This document shows positions 30,421 to 39,710 of a stretch of DNA of 64,000 bases, piece after piece. This stretch comes from Citrobacter braakii (GTDB lineage Bacteria; Pseudomonadota; Gammaproteobacteria; Enterobacterales; Enterobacteriaceae): contig NZ_NAEW01000001.1 of the NCBI RefSeq assembly GCF_002075345.1, positions 372,001 to 436,000 of the forward strand, in the 5' to 3' direction. Position numbers and translations under genes: made by a program. The notes beneath the pieces were generated by a model. The model was given only the letters and a program-made list of their open reading frames with translations. It had not been told where the DNA came from and did not search any database. Numbering within the stretch: the stretch's first letter is position 1; the number at the start of each line of letters is the position of its first letter.

Positions 30421-32469
30421 ATGAACACTTTTTTTAGGCTTACTGCGTTAGCTGGTCTGCTTGCATTAGCAGGCCAGGCACTTGCTGTGGAAGATATCAC
30501 GCGTGCCGATCAAATCCCCGTTTTAAAGGAAGAAACCCAGCATGCGACGGTAAGTGAACGTGTGACATCGCGTTTTACGCGTTCGCACTATCGCCAGTTC
30601 GATCTGGATCAGGCGTTTTCGGCAAAAATTTTTGACCGCTATTTGAATCTGCTCGACTACAGCCACAACGTGCTGTTGGCGAGCGATATCGAACAGTATG
30701 CAAAAAAGAAAACGGTCCTTGGCGATGAACTGCGTACCGGCAAGCTGGATGTCTTTTACGATCTCTATAATCTGGCGCAAAAACGCCGATTTGAACGTTA
30801 TCAGTACGCTTTAAGCGTACTGGCTCGTCCAATGGATTTCACCGGTACCGACACCTTTAACCTCGACCGGAGCAAAGCGCCATGGCCGAAGAGCGAAGCA
30901 GAGCTTAACGCGCTGTGGGACGGCAAGGTTAAATTTGACGAACTCAGCCTGAAGCTGACCGGCAAAACCGATGCGGAAATTCGTGAAACGCTGACGCGTC
31001 GCTACAAGTTTGCGATTCGCCGTCTGGCGCAGACCAACAGCGAAGATGTGTTCTCTCTGGCGATGACGGCTTTCGCCCGTGAGATCGACCCGCATACTAA
31101 CTATCTCTCTCCACGCAATACCGAACAGTTCAATACTGAAATGAGCCTGTCTCTGGAAGGTATTGGCGCGGTTTTGCAAATGGATGATGACTACACCGTC
31201 ATTAACTCCATGGTGGCGGGCGGCCCGGCAGCCAAGAGCAAAGCAATAAGCGTTGGCGACCGTATTGTCGGCGTGGGTCAGACCGGTAAGGGAATGGTCG
31301 ACGTGATTGGCTGGCGTCTGGATGACGTTGTTGCGCTGATCAAAGGACCCAAAGGCAGCAAAGTTCGCCTTGAAATCCTTCCTGCCGGTAAAGGTACTAA
31401 GACGCGTACCGTCACGTTAACGCGTGAACGTATTCGTCTCGAAGACCGCGCCGTGAAAATGTCCGTGAAAACCGTTGGCAAAGAAAAAGTCGGTGTGCTG
31501 GATATCCCTGGCTTCTATGTTGGCCTGACGGATGATGTCAAAGTTCAGTTGCAGAAGCTGGAAAAACAGAACGTCAGCAGCATCATTATCGATCTGCGCA
31601 CTAACGGTGGCGGTGCGCTGACCGAAGCCGTTTCGCTCTCCGGTCTGTTCATTCCTTCCGGCCCGGTGGTTCAGGTTCGTGACAATAACGGTAAAGTGCG
31701 TGAAGACAGCGATACCGACGGCGTTGTGTACTACAAAGGCCCGCTGGTAGTGTTAGTCGATCGCTTCAGTGCTTCGGCATCAGAGATTTTTGCTGCGGCA
31801 ATGCAGGATTATGGTCGTGCGCTGATCGTTGGTGAACCGACTTTCGGGAAAGGCACTGTACAGCAGTATCGCTCTCTGAACCGTATTTATGATCAGATGC
31901 TGCGTCCGGAATGGCCGGCGCTGGGTTCTGTTCAGTATACGATCCAGAAATTCTACCGTGTAAACGGTGGCAGTACACAGCGTAAGGGCGTTACGCCGGA
32001 CATCATCATGCCGACAGGTAATGAAGAAACGGAAACCGGTGAGAAGTTTGAAGATAACGCGCTGCCGTGGGATAGCATTGATGCTGCGACTTACACCAAA
32101 TCAGAGAATCTGACGCCATTCGGACCTGAATTGTTAAAAGAGCACAATGCACGTATTGCCAACGATCCTGAGTTCCAGTACATCATGAAGGATATTGCGC
32201 GTTTCAATGCGATGAAGGATAAACGCAACATCGCTTCTCTCAATTACGCTCAGCGTGAGAAAGAGAATAACGAAGATGACGCAATGCGTCTGGCGCGTAT
32301 CAACGATCGGTTTAAGCGAGAAGGTAAGCCGCCGCTGAAGAAACTGGACGATTTACCGAAGGATTACCAGGAACCAGATCCCTACCTGGATGAAACGGTA
32401 AAAATTGCGCTTGACCTGGCGCATCTTGAAAAAGAAAAGCCAGCGGAACAGCCCGCAACCAGTAAATAA
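30421..32469 (+). CDS. prc: Prc, tail-specific periplasmic protease
   Basis: C-terminal processing protease acting on FtsI, MepS (with NlpI) and tagged proteins. The start MNTFFRLTALAGLLALAGQALA at 30421 is a signal peptide and gives 682 residues as in E. coli; earlier in-frame codons lie within proQ. Domains: N-terminal helical, PDZ (GIGAVLQMDDDYTVINSMVAGGPA, about residues 240-320), and the S41 core with nucleophile Ser in DRFSASASEIF and general base Lys in TFGKGTVQQ. Confidence 0.97.
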   Translation: MNTFFRLTALAGLLALAGQALAVEDITRADQIPVLKEETQHATVSERVTSRFTRSHYRQFDLDQAFSAKIFDRYLNLLDYSHNVLLASDIEQYAKKKTVLGDELRTGKLDVFYDLYNLAQKRRFERYQYALSVLARPMDFTGTDTFNLDRSKAPWPKSEAELNALWDGKVKFDELSLKLTGKTDAEIRETLTRRYKFAIRRLAQTNSEDVFSLAMTAFAREIDPHTNYLSPRNTEQFNTEMSLSLEGIGAVLQMDDDYTVINSMVAGGPAAKSKAISVGDRIVGVGQTGKGMVDVIGWRLDDVVALIKGPKGSKVRLEILPAGKGTKTRTVTLTRERIRLEDRAVKMSVKTVGKEKVGVLDIPGFYVGLTDDVKVQLQKLEKQNVSSIIIDLRTNGGGALTEAVSLSGLFIPSGPVVQVRDNNGKVREDSDTDGVVYYKGPLVVLVDRFSASASEIFAAAMQDYGRALIVGEPTFGKGTVQQYRSLNRIYDQMLRPEWPALGSVQYTIQKFYRVNGGSTQRKGVTPDIIMPTGNEETETGEKFEDNALPWDSIDAATYTKSENLTPFGPELLKEHNARIANDPEFQYIMKDIARFNAMKDKRNIASLNYAQREKENNEDDAMRLARINDRFKREGKPPLKKLDDLPKDYQEPDPYLDETVKIALDLAHLEKEKPAEQPATSK

Positions 32470-32474
32470 CCTCC

Positions 32475-32505
32475 AACAGGCACAAGAAATTGTGCCTGTT
32501 TTTTT
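32475..32505 (+). terminator. Rho-independent terminator after prc
   Basis: Perfect stem aacaggcacaa / ttgtgcctgtt, loop GAAA, then seven T. Confidence 0.92.
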
Positions 32506-32583
32506 AACAAACGCATGAAGACGTCAGTGTGATACGATAAAATGTAAAGTTGTGTCTTTCTGGTGACTTAGCACCTATGGATG

Positions 32584-32608
32584 CTTGAAAATAGCCATAA
32601 GACCCATA
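32584..32608 (+). promoter_or_regulatory. Sigma-32 type promoter for htpX
   Basis: CTTGAAA, 12-base spacer, CCCATA matches the heat-shock consensus (CTTGAAA...CCCCAT), about 55 bases before htpX, a gene known to be heat-induced and Cpx-controlled. Confidence 0.6.
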
Positions 32609-32661
32609 CGATATGGGTAATCGCATAGTGCGTTTTGTTAAATTGAGGTTAAAAGAAAATT

Positions 32662-33543
32662 ATGATGCGAATCGCGCTCTTCCTGCTGACGAACCTGGCT
32701 GTGATGGTCGTTTTCGGGCTGGTATTGAGCCTGACAGGGATTCAGTCAAGCAGCGTTCAAGGCTTGTTGATCATGGCACTGCTGTTTGGTTTTGGTGGTT
32801 CCTTCATTTCGCTGCTGATGTCCAAATGGATGGCGTTAAAATCCGTTGGTGGGGAAGTGATCGAACAGCCTCGCAATGAAAGAGAACGCTGGCTGATGAA
32901 TACGGTAGCGAATCAGGCTCGCCAGGCTGGGATCGCTATGCCGCAGGTTGCAATCTACCATGCGCCAGATATTAACGCGTTTGCTACCGGTGCGCGCCGG
33001 GATGCTTCGCTGGTGGCTGTGAGTACAGGCCTGTTGCAAAACATGAGCCCGGACGAAGCCGAAGCCGTTATCGCGCATGAAATCAGCCACATTGCCAATG
33101 GCGATATGGTTACCATGACGCTCATTCAGGGTGTGGTGAACACCTTCGTTATCTTTATCTCACGTATTCTGGCGCAAATTGCCGCTGGCTTTATGGGCGG
33201 AAACCGCGATGAGGGTGAGGGCAGTAATGGCAATCCATTGATCTACTTTGCAGTGGCGACGGTGCTGGAACTGGTGTTTGGTATTCTGGCGAGCATTATT
33301 ACCATGTGGTTCTCACGTCATCGTGAATTCCATGCGGATGCCGGTTCAGCAAAACTGGTGGGGCGTGAGAAAATGATCGCCGCGCTGCAGCGTCTGAAAA
33401 CCAGCTATGAGCCGCAGGAAGCGACCAGCATGATGGCGTTCTGCATCAACGGTAAATCCAAGTCGTTGAGTGAGCTGTTTATGACTCACCCGCCGTTGGA
33501 TAAACGTATTGAAGCGCTGCGCAGCGGAGAGTATTTGAAGTAA
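32662..33543 (+). CDS. htpX: HtpX, membrane zinc metalloprotease
   Basis: M48 protease of the inner membrane that degrades misfolded membrane proteins together with FtsH. 293 residues, identical in length to E. coli. Two N-terminal transmembrane helices (residues 4-24 and 34-54), the zinc motif HEISH (about 139-143), third ligand Glu in REFHADAGS, and two further helices between them. In E. coli the next gene is kdgR; here the order breaks after htpX. Confidence 0.97.
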   Translation: MMRIALFLLTNLAVMVVFGLVLSLTGIQSSSVQGLLIMALLFGFGGSFISLLMSKWMALKSVGGEVIEQPRNERERWLMNTVANQARQAGIAMPQVAIYHAPDINAFATGARRDASLVAVSTGLLQNMSPDEAEAVIAHEISHIANGDMVTMTLIQGVVNTFVIFISRILAQIAAGFMGGNRDEGEGSNGNPLIYFAVATVLELVFGILASIITMWFSRHREFHADAGSAKLVGREKMIAALQRLKTSYEPQEATSMMAFCINGKSKSLSELFMTHPPLDKRIEALRSGEYLK

Positions 33544-33827
33544 GTTAATGACTGTCACGGGGCACTCGTTGCTCCGTGACTCATAAAATATAATGGCTAT
33601 TTAAAGCTATCGATTAAAGCCTCACCCAGCATATTCTGTCCCAGTTCAGCTTTACCTCTCATTCCGTCATTTTTATCTGCCGGGGACGAAAATATTCCTT
33701 GCCGCTTTATCTCTGGTAAAAACATTGGAGCCCCGCTGGCTGGCAAAAAGAACAGTGCCGGGCATTTGATGAAACCCAGTGGTAGACGGGCTATCATTGA
33801 CAGCCCGTCTGGTAGGAAAAAACTAAA
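33544..33827. other. Junction region between htpX and the receptor gene
   Basis: Contains a hairpin after htpX (gtcacgg / ccgtgac, 33553-33579, no T run) and a second inverted repeat agacgggct / agcccgtct (33784-33810) just after the receptor stop codon. A 42-66 codon minus-strand frame ending at 33597 (…MRGKAELGQNMLGEALIDSFK) might be the tail of a decayed gene downstream of the receptor, but I cannot assign it. No kdgR or other E. coli neighbour is seen. Confidence 0.5.
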
Positions 33828-35915
33828 TCAGAACTGGTAGTTTAATGATACCCAATAGTTACGGCCCGGGTTTACATATCCGGTAGTGGATTGCGCAGTC
33901 TGATAGTAATCTCCTGCGTAGGTGGTATTACGGCCTACCTGATAAAGTTTAACCTCGCTAAAGTCTTTATCCAGCACGTTATTGACCGCCGTATTCAGCG
34001 TCAGATCTTTGGTCAGCTTATAAGACATTCCCATGTCGAGAACGGTCCAGGCTTTTAAATCAGCGCCTTTATCGTCATAGACGGCCTTTTGTACTGCGCT
34101 GAGGTTGTTGTAATTTTCGGTAAAGCGTGGGGCTTTACCGCGATAACGTGCGCTCAGCCAGGCATTCATATCTTCCGTTGCCTGCCAGTTCAGGCGAGCG
34201 TTAGCCATATGTTTTGGCGTGTAGCTTAACGGCGCGCCTTTATTGTCACCATCTTTTTGCTTGCTCTGGGTGTAGGTGTAGTTGAGGGATAAAGTCAGCA
34301 CATCCGACCACAGAGGGAAGGTGCTGGCAAATTCAACGCCATCGGTCCTTGCCTTGCCGCTGTTGGTATAGCTGTTGGTATTATCATCGATAGAATACGA
34401 GACAATTTTATTTTTGTATTCGGTATAGAAGCCGGTAATGTTGGCGTTCAGTCCGGTGTCGTTCTCGTAATACAGCCCGGTTTCGTAGCTGATACTTTCC
34501 TCAGGTTTTAGGTCCGGATTACCGACCGTATTCACGGTTCCTTGCGCGGTTACGCCGCTGATCCCGTTATGTAACTGGCTCAGTGATGGCGCTTTATAAC
34601 CTGTCGTCACGCCGCCTTTGAGCGTCCATTCGTCGGATACGTCCCAAACCATATACGCGCGTGGGCTGAGATGACCGCCAAAGACATCGTTATGCTCGTA
34701 GCGTGTCCCTGCGGTTAAGGCCAACGAGTCGAGAATATGCCATTCATCTTCTACATAGGCTGCCCACGTTTTTTGATGGAACGTTTCGCCGGTATTGGCC
34801 AGCACCACACCGTCTTTCATCCGCGCATCCCAATATTCCCCGCCGAGGGTTAAGAGGTGCGAATCACCTAATGGCGTCAGCAGTACTGAGTCCAGAATGA
34901 CGTTAGTGTTCTTCAGTTCACGTGCGTCACCGGCCCGGCCTGCGTTCTCTGGCGTGAGTGCGGAGGAGACCAGTTGTCGTCCTTTGTTCTCAGTTTCATT
35001 CCAGCCGAGGGAGGATTTCCATGTGCCGAACGTTAAGGCGGTATCGTGGCCGAGGGTGACTTTGTTACGCTCATAGCGCAGCGTTTTATCGTAACCCCCC
35101 GTCAGGTTACCCAACTGACCGTCATCGTTATCATAGCGCTGTCTGGCGGAGTCGAGATCTAACCATAGCGTATTGCTTTCATTCGTTTTCCAGTCGAGTC
35201 GCGTGCCGATGTTATAGTTTTCTGACTCGGTAGGATAAGGTACGCGGGTGGAGGAGGTATCGCTCAGGGAGGTAACGCTGGAACCCTGACGTTGGGTGGT
35301 GCTACCCCGAACCTGCATATCCAGTACGCCAGCGATTAACGGGCCGCTTGACCAGAAGTTGGCGACCGTGCTGTTACCCCATTTATTACTCTCTTGCAGG
35401 TTAACGCCGGTATTGATGGAGGTGCTCCATTTATCGGTGCTTTTTTTGGTGATGATATTCACCACGCCACCGATTGCGTCGGAGCCGTAAAGCGTCGACA
35501 TCGGGCCGCGGATCACCTCAATATGATCGATTGCCGCCAGTGGAGGCATAAAGCTGGTATTCATAGCTGAGAAGCCGTTTGGCGTCACATCGCTGCTGCC
35601 GTTTTGACGAATACCGTCAATCAGGATCAGGGTATAACTGGCGGGCATGCCACGGATGCTGATCTCCAGGCCACCGGTTTTACCAGTGCTGCTTTCAACA
35701 TCCACCCCTTCAACAGAACGCAAGGCTTCGCCTAGATCATTATATTTATTGGTTTGTAACTCTTGCTGTGAAATAACGGAGACGCTGGCGGCAGCGTTGG
35801 TGATTTTCTTTTCGTAACCGGAAGCGGTTACCACCATAACATCTTCAGCGAAGGCCAGGGGACTGGAAAATCCTAGACAGGACAGAACAACAGAAGCAAT
35901 AGGTTTTAAGCGCAT
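33828..35915 (-). CDS. TonB-dependent outer membrane receptor, CirA/FepA-like
   Basis: Outer-membrane gated channel for a metal chelate. The start MRLKPIASVVLSCLG at 35915 has AAAGGAAG upstream and gives 695 residues; an in-frame TTG two codons earlier is less likely. Signal peptide ends AFA-EDV; the TonB box is DVMVVTAS immediately after it. Plug domain follows (SVSVISQQEL through DHIEVIRGPMSTLYGSDAIGGVVNIITKK), then a 22-strand barrel ending in Phe (WVSLNYQF). CirA-type plug, but the ligand is not predictable from this alone. A Fur-type box lies 53 bases upstream and a NikR-type operator about 280 bases upstream, shared with the divergent ABC transporter, which suggests nickel or another metal-chelate uptake. 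Confidence 0.9.
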   Translation of the reverse strand: MRLKPIASVVLSCLGFSSPLAFAEDVMVVTASGYEKKITNAAASVSVISQQELQTNKYNDLGEALRSVEGVDVESSTGKTGGLEISIRGMPASYTLILIDGIRQNGSSDVTPNGFSAMNTSFMPPLAAIDHIEVIRGPMSTLYGSDAIGGVVNIITKKSTDKWSTSINTGVNLQESNKWGNSTVANFWSSGPLIAGVLDMQVRGSTTQRQGSSVTSLSDTSSTRVPYPTESENYNIGTRLDWKTNESNTLWLDLDSARQRYDNDDGQLGNLTGGYDKTLRYERNKVTLGHDTALTFGTWKSSLGWNETENKGRQLVSSALTPENAGRAGDARELKNTNVILDSVLLTPLGDSHLLTLGGEYWDARMKDGVVLANTGETFHQKTWAAYVEDEWHILDSLALTAGTRYEHNDVFGGHLSPRAYMVWDVSDEWTLKGGVTTGYKAPSLSQLHNGISGVTAQGTVNTVGNPDLKPEESISYETGLYYENDTGLNANITGFYTEYKNKIVSYSIDDNTNSYTNSGKARTDGVEFASTFPLWSDVLTLSLNYTYTQSKQKDGDNKGAPLSYTPKHMANARLNWQATEDMNAWLSARYRGKAPRFTENYNNLSAVQKAVYDDKGADLKAWTVLDMGMSYKLTKDLTLNTAVNNVLDKDFSEVKLYQVGRNTTYAGDYYQTAQSTTGYVNPGRNYWVSLNYQF

Positions 35916-35968
35916 AGTCAAACTTCCTTTGTTAAAAATTCAAAGGAAGTAAGATAATTGATGGGAAT

Positions 35969-35987
35969 GATAATAAAAATAATTATC
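35969..35987. promoter_or_regulatory. Fur-type box upstream of the receptor
   Basis: GATAAT-N7-ATTATC, 19 bases, matches all outer positions of the classical Fur box GATAATGATAATCATTATC and sits in a longer palindrome (aatgataat...attatcatt, 35966-35990). It is 53 bases before the receptor start, so the receptor is probably iron-repressed. A Zur role is less likely because the GTTATA core is absent. Confidence 0.7.
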
Positions 35988-36195
35988 ATTATATGTTTAC
36001 ATAACTTATCACTTCTGGTGTTTTTCTTGAATAAATATACATAAATTGTCATTAATTTTAGCTAAGTAAATAGCTGAAATGACCAATAATTAGTATTTGT
36101 AATCATTAGGTTGTAATTAATTTGCCATTAATTGAATGGCTAACATTTAATCTATTTTCTCTGATTCAGAGGGTACTCAATTAGGAGTATCAGAA

Positions 36196-36231
36196 AAAAG
36201 TATGATAATTTTAGAAAATCGTCATACTTTT
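36196..36231. promoter_or_regulatory. NikR-type operator
   Basis: GTATGA (36200-36205), exactly 16 bases, then TCATAC (36222-36227): identical to the E. coli NikR recognition pattern GTATGA-N16-TCATAC. The arms extend to ten bases (aaaagtatga / tcatactttt). It lies 116 bases before the substrate-binding protein gene. NikR with nickel would repress the transporter and possibly the divergent receptor. No nikR gene lies in the window, so the regulator must be encoded elsewhere. Confidence 0.88.
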
Positions 36232-36347
36232 CTGCGCCGCGTCATTTTTTTCGTCATTTCAGTCCGCCATAATCCCTTCCCCAGGAGACCGTTTAACGGC
36301 AATGAATCGTTGAGCGGCATAAAAATAACGCAAATCTGGATAACATA

Positions 36348-37934
36348 ATGATTAAAGGCAAGCTGGCACTGCTTACGTGCGCATTGACTCTCGCATTAAC
36401 CTCACCACTTCTCGCCGCGCAAAATGTGAGCGCGGGTCAGACGTTGAAGCTGGCAATTGGACCTGAGCCAACGGAAGGGTTTGACCCGATGCTGGGCTGG
36501 AGTCATGGCAGCTATTTGCTTTTGCATGCACCATTATTAAAACAAAACGCAGATATGAGCTGGGGTAACCTACTGACGGAAAAAGTTGAAACCAGCGTTG
36601 ACGGCAAAACCTGGACGTTGACGTTAAAACCCGACCTTAAATTCTCCGATGGTTCCCCGCTAACCGCTGAAGATGTGGTGTTCACCTATAATAAAGCCGC
36701 AAAGAGCGGCGGCAAAATCGACATGGGAAACTTTACTCATGCCAGCCTGAAAGATAACCGCACGGTAGAAATCACGCTGCGCAGCCCGCAGAGCACCTTT
36801 GTGAACGTGCTGGGCTCTTTGGGTATTGTTCCCGAAAAACGGTATGACGAAAAAATATTCGCCAAAAATCCGATTGGCGCGGGCCCTTATCGGTTGGTGA
36901 GTTTTCAGCCGGGGCAGCAGCTGATCGTGGAGGCGAACCCCTGGTATGCCGGTAAGAAAAATGATTTCAGTAAGCTGGTGTTTGTCTTCCTTGATGAAGA
37001 TAACGCTTATGCCGCAGCGCGCAGTGGTCAACTGGGACTCGTGCGTATTGCGCCTTCGATGGCGGTCGCCCCTCAACAGCAGAATTTGAAGCTTTGGGTA
37101 CGCGACAGCGTGGAAAACCGTGGCATTGTGTTTCCGATGGTCCCTGCGGGTAAAAAAGACGCCAATGGTTATCCGGTCGGCAACGATATCACGGCTGATA
37201 TCGCCATCAGACGCGCCATCAACTACGCCATCGATCGTAAACAACTTGCCGATCAGGTCATGGAAGGTCATGCGATTCCGGCGTATAGCGCGGTTCAGGG
37301 CCTGCCATGGCAGGGACAGTCAGTTGCGTTCAAAGATGGCGACAGCGAAAAAGCACGGATGATTCTGGAAGAAGCCGGCTGGAAGGTGGGGAAAGATGGC
37401 GTACGTGTGAAAGACGGTAAAGAGGCTCGCCTGACTCTGTGGTACGCCAGCGGTGACAGTACGCGCCGGGATTTAGCCGAGGCCGTACGTGCGATGCTGG
37501 AGCCCGTGGGTATTCAGGTCTCGCTGCAATCCGGAAGCTGGGAAACCGTTGAGCGGCATATGCATTCGAATCCGACGCTGTTTGGCTGGGGAAGCCTGGA
37601 TCCGATGGAGCTTTTCCATCACTACAGCAATCAGGCCGCGGGCGTGGAATACTACAATCCAGGCTATTACAGCAATCCCGTCGTTGAACAACATCTTAAA
37701 CAGGCCATTGATGCTCCGGACTGGCAAAAAGCGTTGCCTTTCTGGCAACAGGTGGAGTGGGATGGCAAGCAAGGGGCTGGGGTGCAGGGCGATGCCGCCT
37801 GGGCATGGCTGCTGAACATTCAGCACACTTATCTGGCAAATCCGTGTATTGACTTAGGCAAAGGCGCGCCGGAGATCCACGGTAGCTGGTCACTGCTCAA
37901 TAATCTGGATGAATGGACCTGGACCTGCCGTTGA
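36348..37934 (+). CDS. ABC transporter substrate-binding protein (nickel/peptide class)
   Basis: Family 5 solute-binding protein (NikA/DppA/OppA class), 528 residues. Signal peptide MIKGKLALLTCALTLALTSPLLA, then the lobes: LTEKVETSVDGKTWTLTLKPDLKFSDG is the family signature region, with DIAIRRAINYAIDRKQLAD later. It is not a close NikA orthologue: I see only general similarity. The C-terminus has two Cys (NPCIDLG and WTWTCR) that could form a disulfide. First gene of a five-gene operon with overlapping stops and starts, behind a NikR operator. Inferred substrate: nickel, free or chelated. Confidence 0.85.
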   Translation: MIKGKLALLTCALTLALTSPLLAAQNVSAGQTLKLAIGPEPTEGFDPMLGWSHGSYLLLHAPLLKQNADMSWGNLLTEKVETSVDGKTWTLTLKPDLKFSDGSPLTAEDVVFTYNKAAKSGGKIDMGNFTHASLKDNRTVEITLRSPQSTFVNVLGSLGIVPEKRYDEKIFAKNPIGAGPYRLVSFQPGQQLIVEANPWYAGKKNDFSKLVFVFLDEDNAYAAARSGQLGLVRIAPSMAVAPQQQNLKLWVRDSVENRGIVFPMVPAGKKDANGYPVGNDITADIAIRRAINYAIDRKQLADQVMEGHAIPAYSAVQGLPWQGQSVAFKDGDSEKARMILEEAGWKVGKDGVRVKDGKEARLTLWYASGDSTRRDLAEAVRAMLEPVGIQVSLQSGSWETVERHMHSNPTLFGWGSLDPMELFHHYSNQAAGVEYYNPGYYSNPVVEQHLKQAIDAPDWQKALPFWQQVEWDGKQGAGVQGDAAWAWLLNIQHTYLANPCIDLGKGAPEIHGSWSLLNNLDEWTWTCR

Positions 37935-38908
37935 TGAAGTCTGTTGTAGGCCATTTTCTACGGCTGATAGTGTTATTAGTGCTGGTTGCGGCTGGCACTT
38001 TTATGCTGCTCAGCTTTTCTCCTGTCGATCCGATTCGCGCCTATATTGGCAACGATCTCCTGCACGTGCCGCCGGAACAATATGCGCGTATCGCTGCTCG
38101 CTGGGGATTAGACCAGCCGTTATGGGAGCGTTTTGGTCACTGGTTTATACGTGTATTGCAGGGCGATCTCGGCTACTCAATGTTGTTTAATGCACCGGTT
38201 GCCAGCGTAATCAAGGAGCGCTTTGCAACTTCGTTTGCCTTGCTTGGCGGCGCGTGGCTGCTCTCCGGCATACTGGGAACGGCAATGGGGTTTGTCGCGG
38301 GTCGTTATCTGAATCGCTGGCCGGATAAAGCAATCTGTCGACTCAGCTATCTGCTTTCGTCGTTGCCGACCTTCTGGATTGGCATGCTGCTGCTGGCGTT
38401 ATTTGCCGTGCGCTGGCCGGTATTTCCGGTCTGCTGCGCGTGGGAGCCGGGCAACAGTGGTGATATGGCCACGCTGGCTGAGCGTCTGCGCCATTTAGTG
38501 CTGCCCGTTTGCGCGCTAAGTTTATTGGGACTTGGCCAAATTACACTTCATACGCGGGAAAGTATCGCCAGCGTGATGAAAAGCGATTTTGTCCGTTTTG
38601 CGCGTTCTCAGGGAGATAAAGGCTGGTCGCTGTTGCGTCATCAGGTTCTGCGCCACGCTATCACGCCCGCGCTGTGCCTGCAGTTCGCCTCGCTGGGAGA
38701 ACTGCTGGGCGGCGCACTGCTAGCGGAAAAAGTTTTTGCTTATCCGGGACTGGGACAGGCCACTATTGATGCCGGATTACGCGGCGATCTGCCGTTACTG
38801 ATGGGAATTGTGTTGTTCAGTACCGTGTTAGTGTTCATTGGCAACTCGCTGTCTACCTGGCTTGTCCATGTGTTGAACCGTGCTCTGGAGCGACCTGATG
38901 CTCTATAA
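37934..38908 (+). CDS. ABC transporter permease 1 (NikB/DppB-like)
   Basis: 324 residues, start ATG overlapping the previous TGA (TGATG). Six hydrophobic helices; conserved features of the DppB/NikB class include GLDQPLWERFGHWF and GDLGYSM in the N-terminal periplasmic loop and the EAA-like loop SDFVRFARSQGDKGWSLLRHQVLRHAI. Forms the membrane channel with the next gene. Coupled translation indicates fixed stoichiometry. Confidence 0.88.
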   Translation: MKSVVGHFLRLIVLLVLVAAGTFMLLSFSPVDPIRAYIGNDLLHVPPEQYARIAARWGLDQPLWERFGHWFIRVLQGDLGYSMLFNAPVASVIKERFATSFALLGGAWLLSGILGTAMGFVAGRYLNRWPDKAICRLSYLLSSLPTFWIGMLLLALFAVRWPVFPVCCAWEPGNSGDMATLAERLRHLVLPVCALSLLGLGQITLHTRESIASVMKSDFVRFARSQGDKGWSLLRHQVLRHAITPALCLQFASLGELLGGALLAEKVFAYPGLGQATIDAGLRGDLPLLMGIVLFSTVLVFIGNSLSTWLVHVLNRALERPDAL

Positions 38909-39710
38909 TCCGACGCCGACGCTGATTCGTCTTCTGCTCTCTTTTAGCTGCCTGCTATGCATTGCGGTGTATGGCGCAGCGACGCTGGATAACCCATTGA
39001 GCGTTAATCTGCTTGCCCGTCATTTACCGCCTGATGCGCTGTATTGGTTTGGCACCGATAACCTCGGTCGCGATCTGTGGATTCGTTGCTTTCAGGGCGC
39101 GTTAACCAGTCTGCAAATTGGTATTGGCGCGGCGTTGTGCAGCGGCTTCATCGCATTAATGATGGCGGCGGTTTCACGTATACATCCGCGTCTGGATGTA
39201 CTAATGCGTCTGATTACCGATGCCATGCTGTCAATGCCGCATTTGCTGTTGCTCATATTGATCTGTTTCACGCTGGGCGGCGGAAAAAATGGGGTGATTA
39301 TGGCGGTTGCGTTGACCCACTGGCCGCGGCTGGCGCTAATCCTGCGTGCCGAAGCGCAGCGCGTGGCCCACAGTGACTATCTGACGTTAACCTGGCGTCT
39401 GGGACACGGACATTTTTACTGCTGGCGGCATCACTATTTCCCGGCATTGTTACCCCAGTGGTTAACGGGAACCTTGCTGATGTTTCCCCACGCGGTGTTG
39501 CACAGCGCGGCGTTGAGCTTCCTCGGTTTTGGGCTGGCGCCGCATGAACCATCGCTGGGCCTGTTGCTGGCTGATGCGCTGAGGTTTATCAGTCATGGCG
39601 ACTGGTGGTTAGTGCTGTTTCCCGGGCTGATGCTATTCAGTCTGGTTATGTTATTCGATCAGCTCGCAAGGGCAGTGCATCGTTTATGGTTACGAGGTGA
39701 CGCATGTTGA
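38898..39710 (+). CDS. ABC transporter permease 2 (NikC/DppC-like)
   Basis: 270 residues from ATG at 38898 (MLYNPTPTLIRLLLSF), overlapping the previous gene by 11 bases. Carries the DppC/NikC N-terminal hallmark YWFGTDNLGRDLWIRCFQGA and the EAA region HSDYLTLTWRLGHGHFYCWRHHYFPALLP. About five to six hydrophobic helices. Overlaps the next gene by seven bases. Confidence 0.88.
   Translation: MLYNPTPTLIRLLLSFSCLLCIAVYGAATLDNPLSVNLLARHLPPDALYWFGTDNLGRDLWIRCFQGALTSLQIGIGAALCSGFIALMMAAVSRIHPRLDVLMRLITDAMLSMPHLLLLILICFTLGGGKNGVIMAVALTHWPRLALILRAEAQRVAHSDYLTLTWRLGHGHFYCWRHHYFPALLPQWLTGTLLMFPHAVLHSAALSFLGFGLAPHEPSLGLLLADALRFISHGDWWLVLFPGLMLFSLVMLFDQLARAVHRLWLRGDAC

Larger units (their letters stand above)
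35916..36347. other. Divergent control region, receptor / ABC transporter
   Basis: A 432-base A+T-rich gap. It holds the Fur-type box (35969-35987), an imperfect inverted repeat ggtactc / gagtatc (36172-36191), the NikR-type operator (36196-36231) and a possible -10 CATAAT (36268-36273) facing the transporter. No coding frame is convincing. Confidence 0.7.

Noticed and set aside
33597-33797. Minus-strand frame of 66 codons downstream of the receptor
   Set aside because: Its start lies inside an inverted repeat and it has no identifiable family; kept only as a possible gene remnant in the junction entry.
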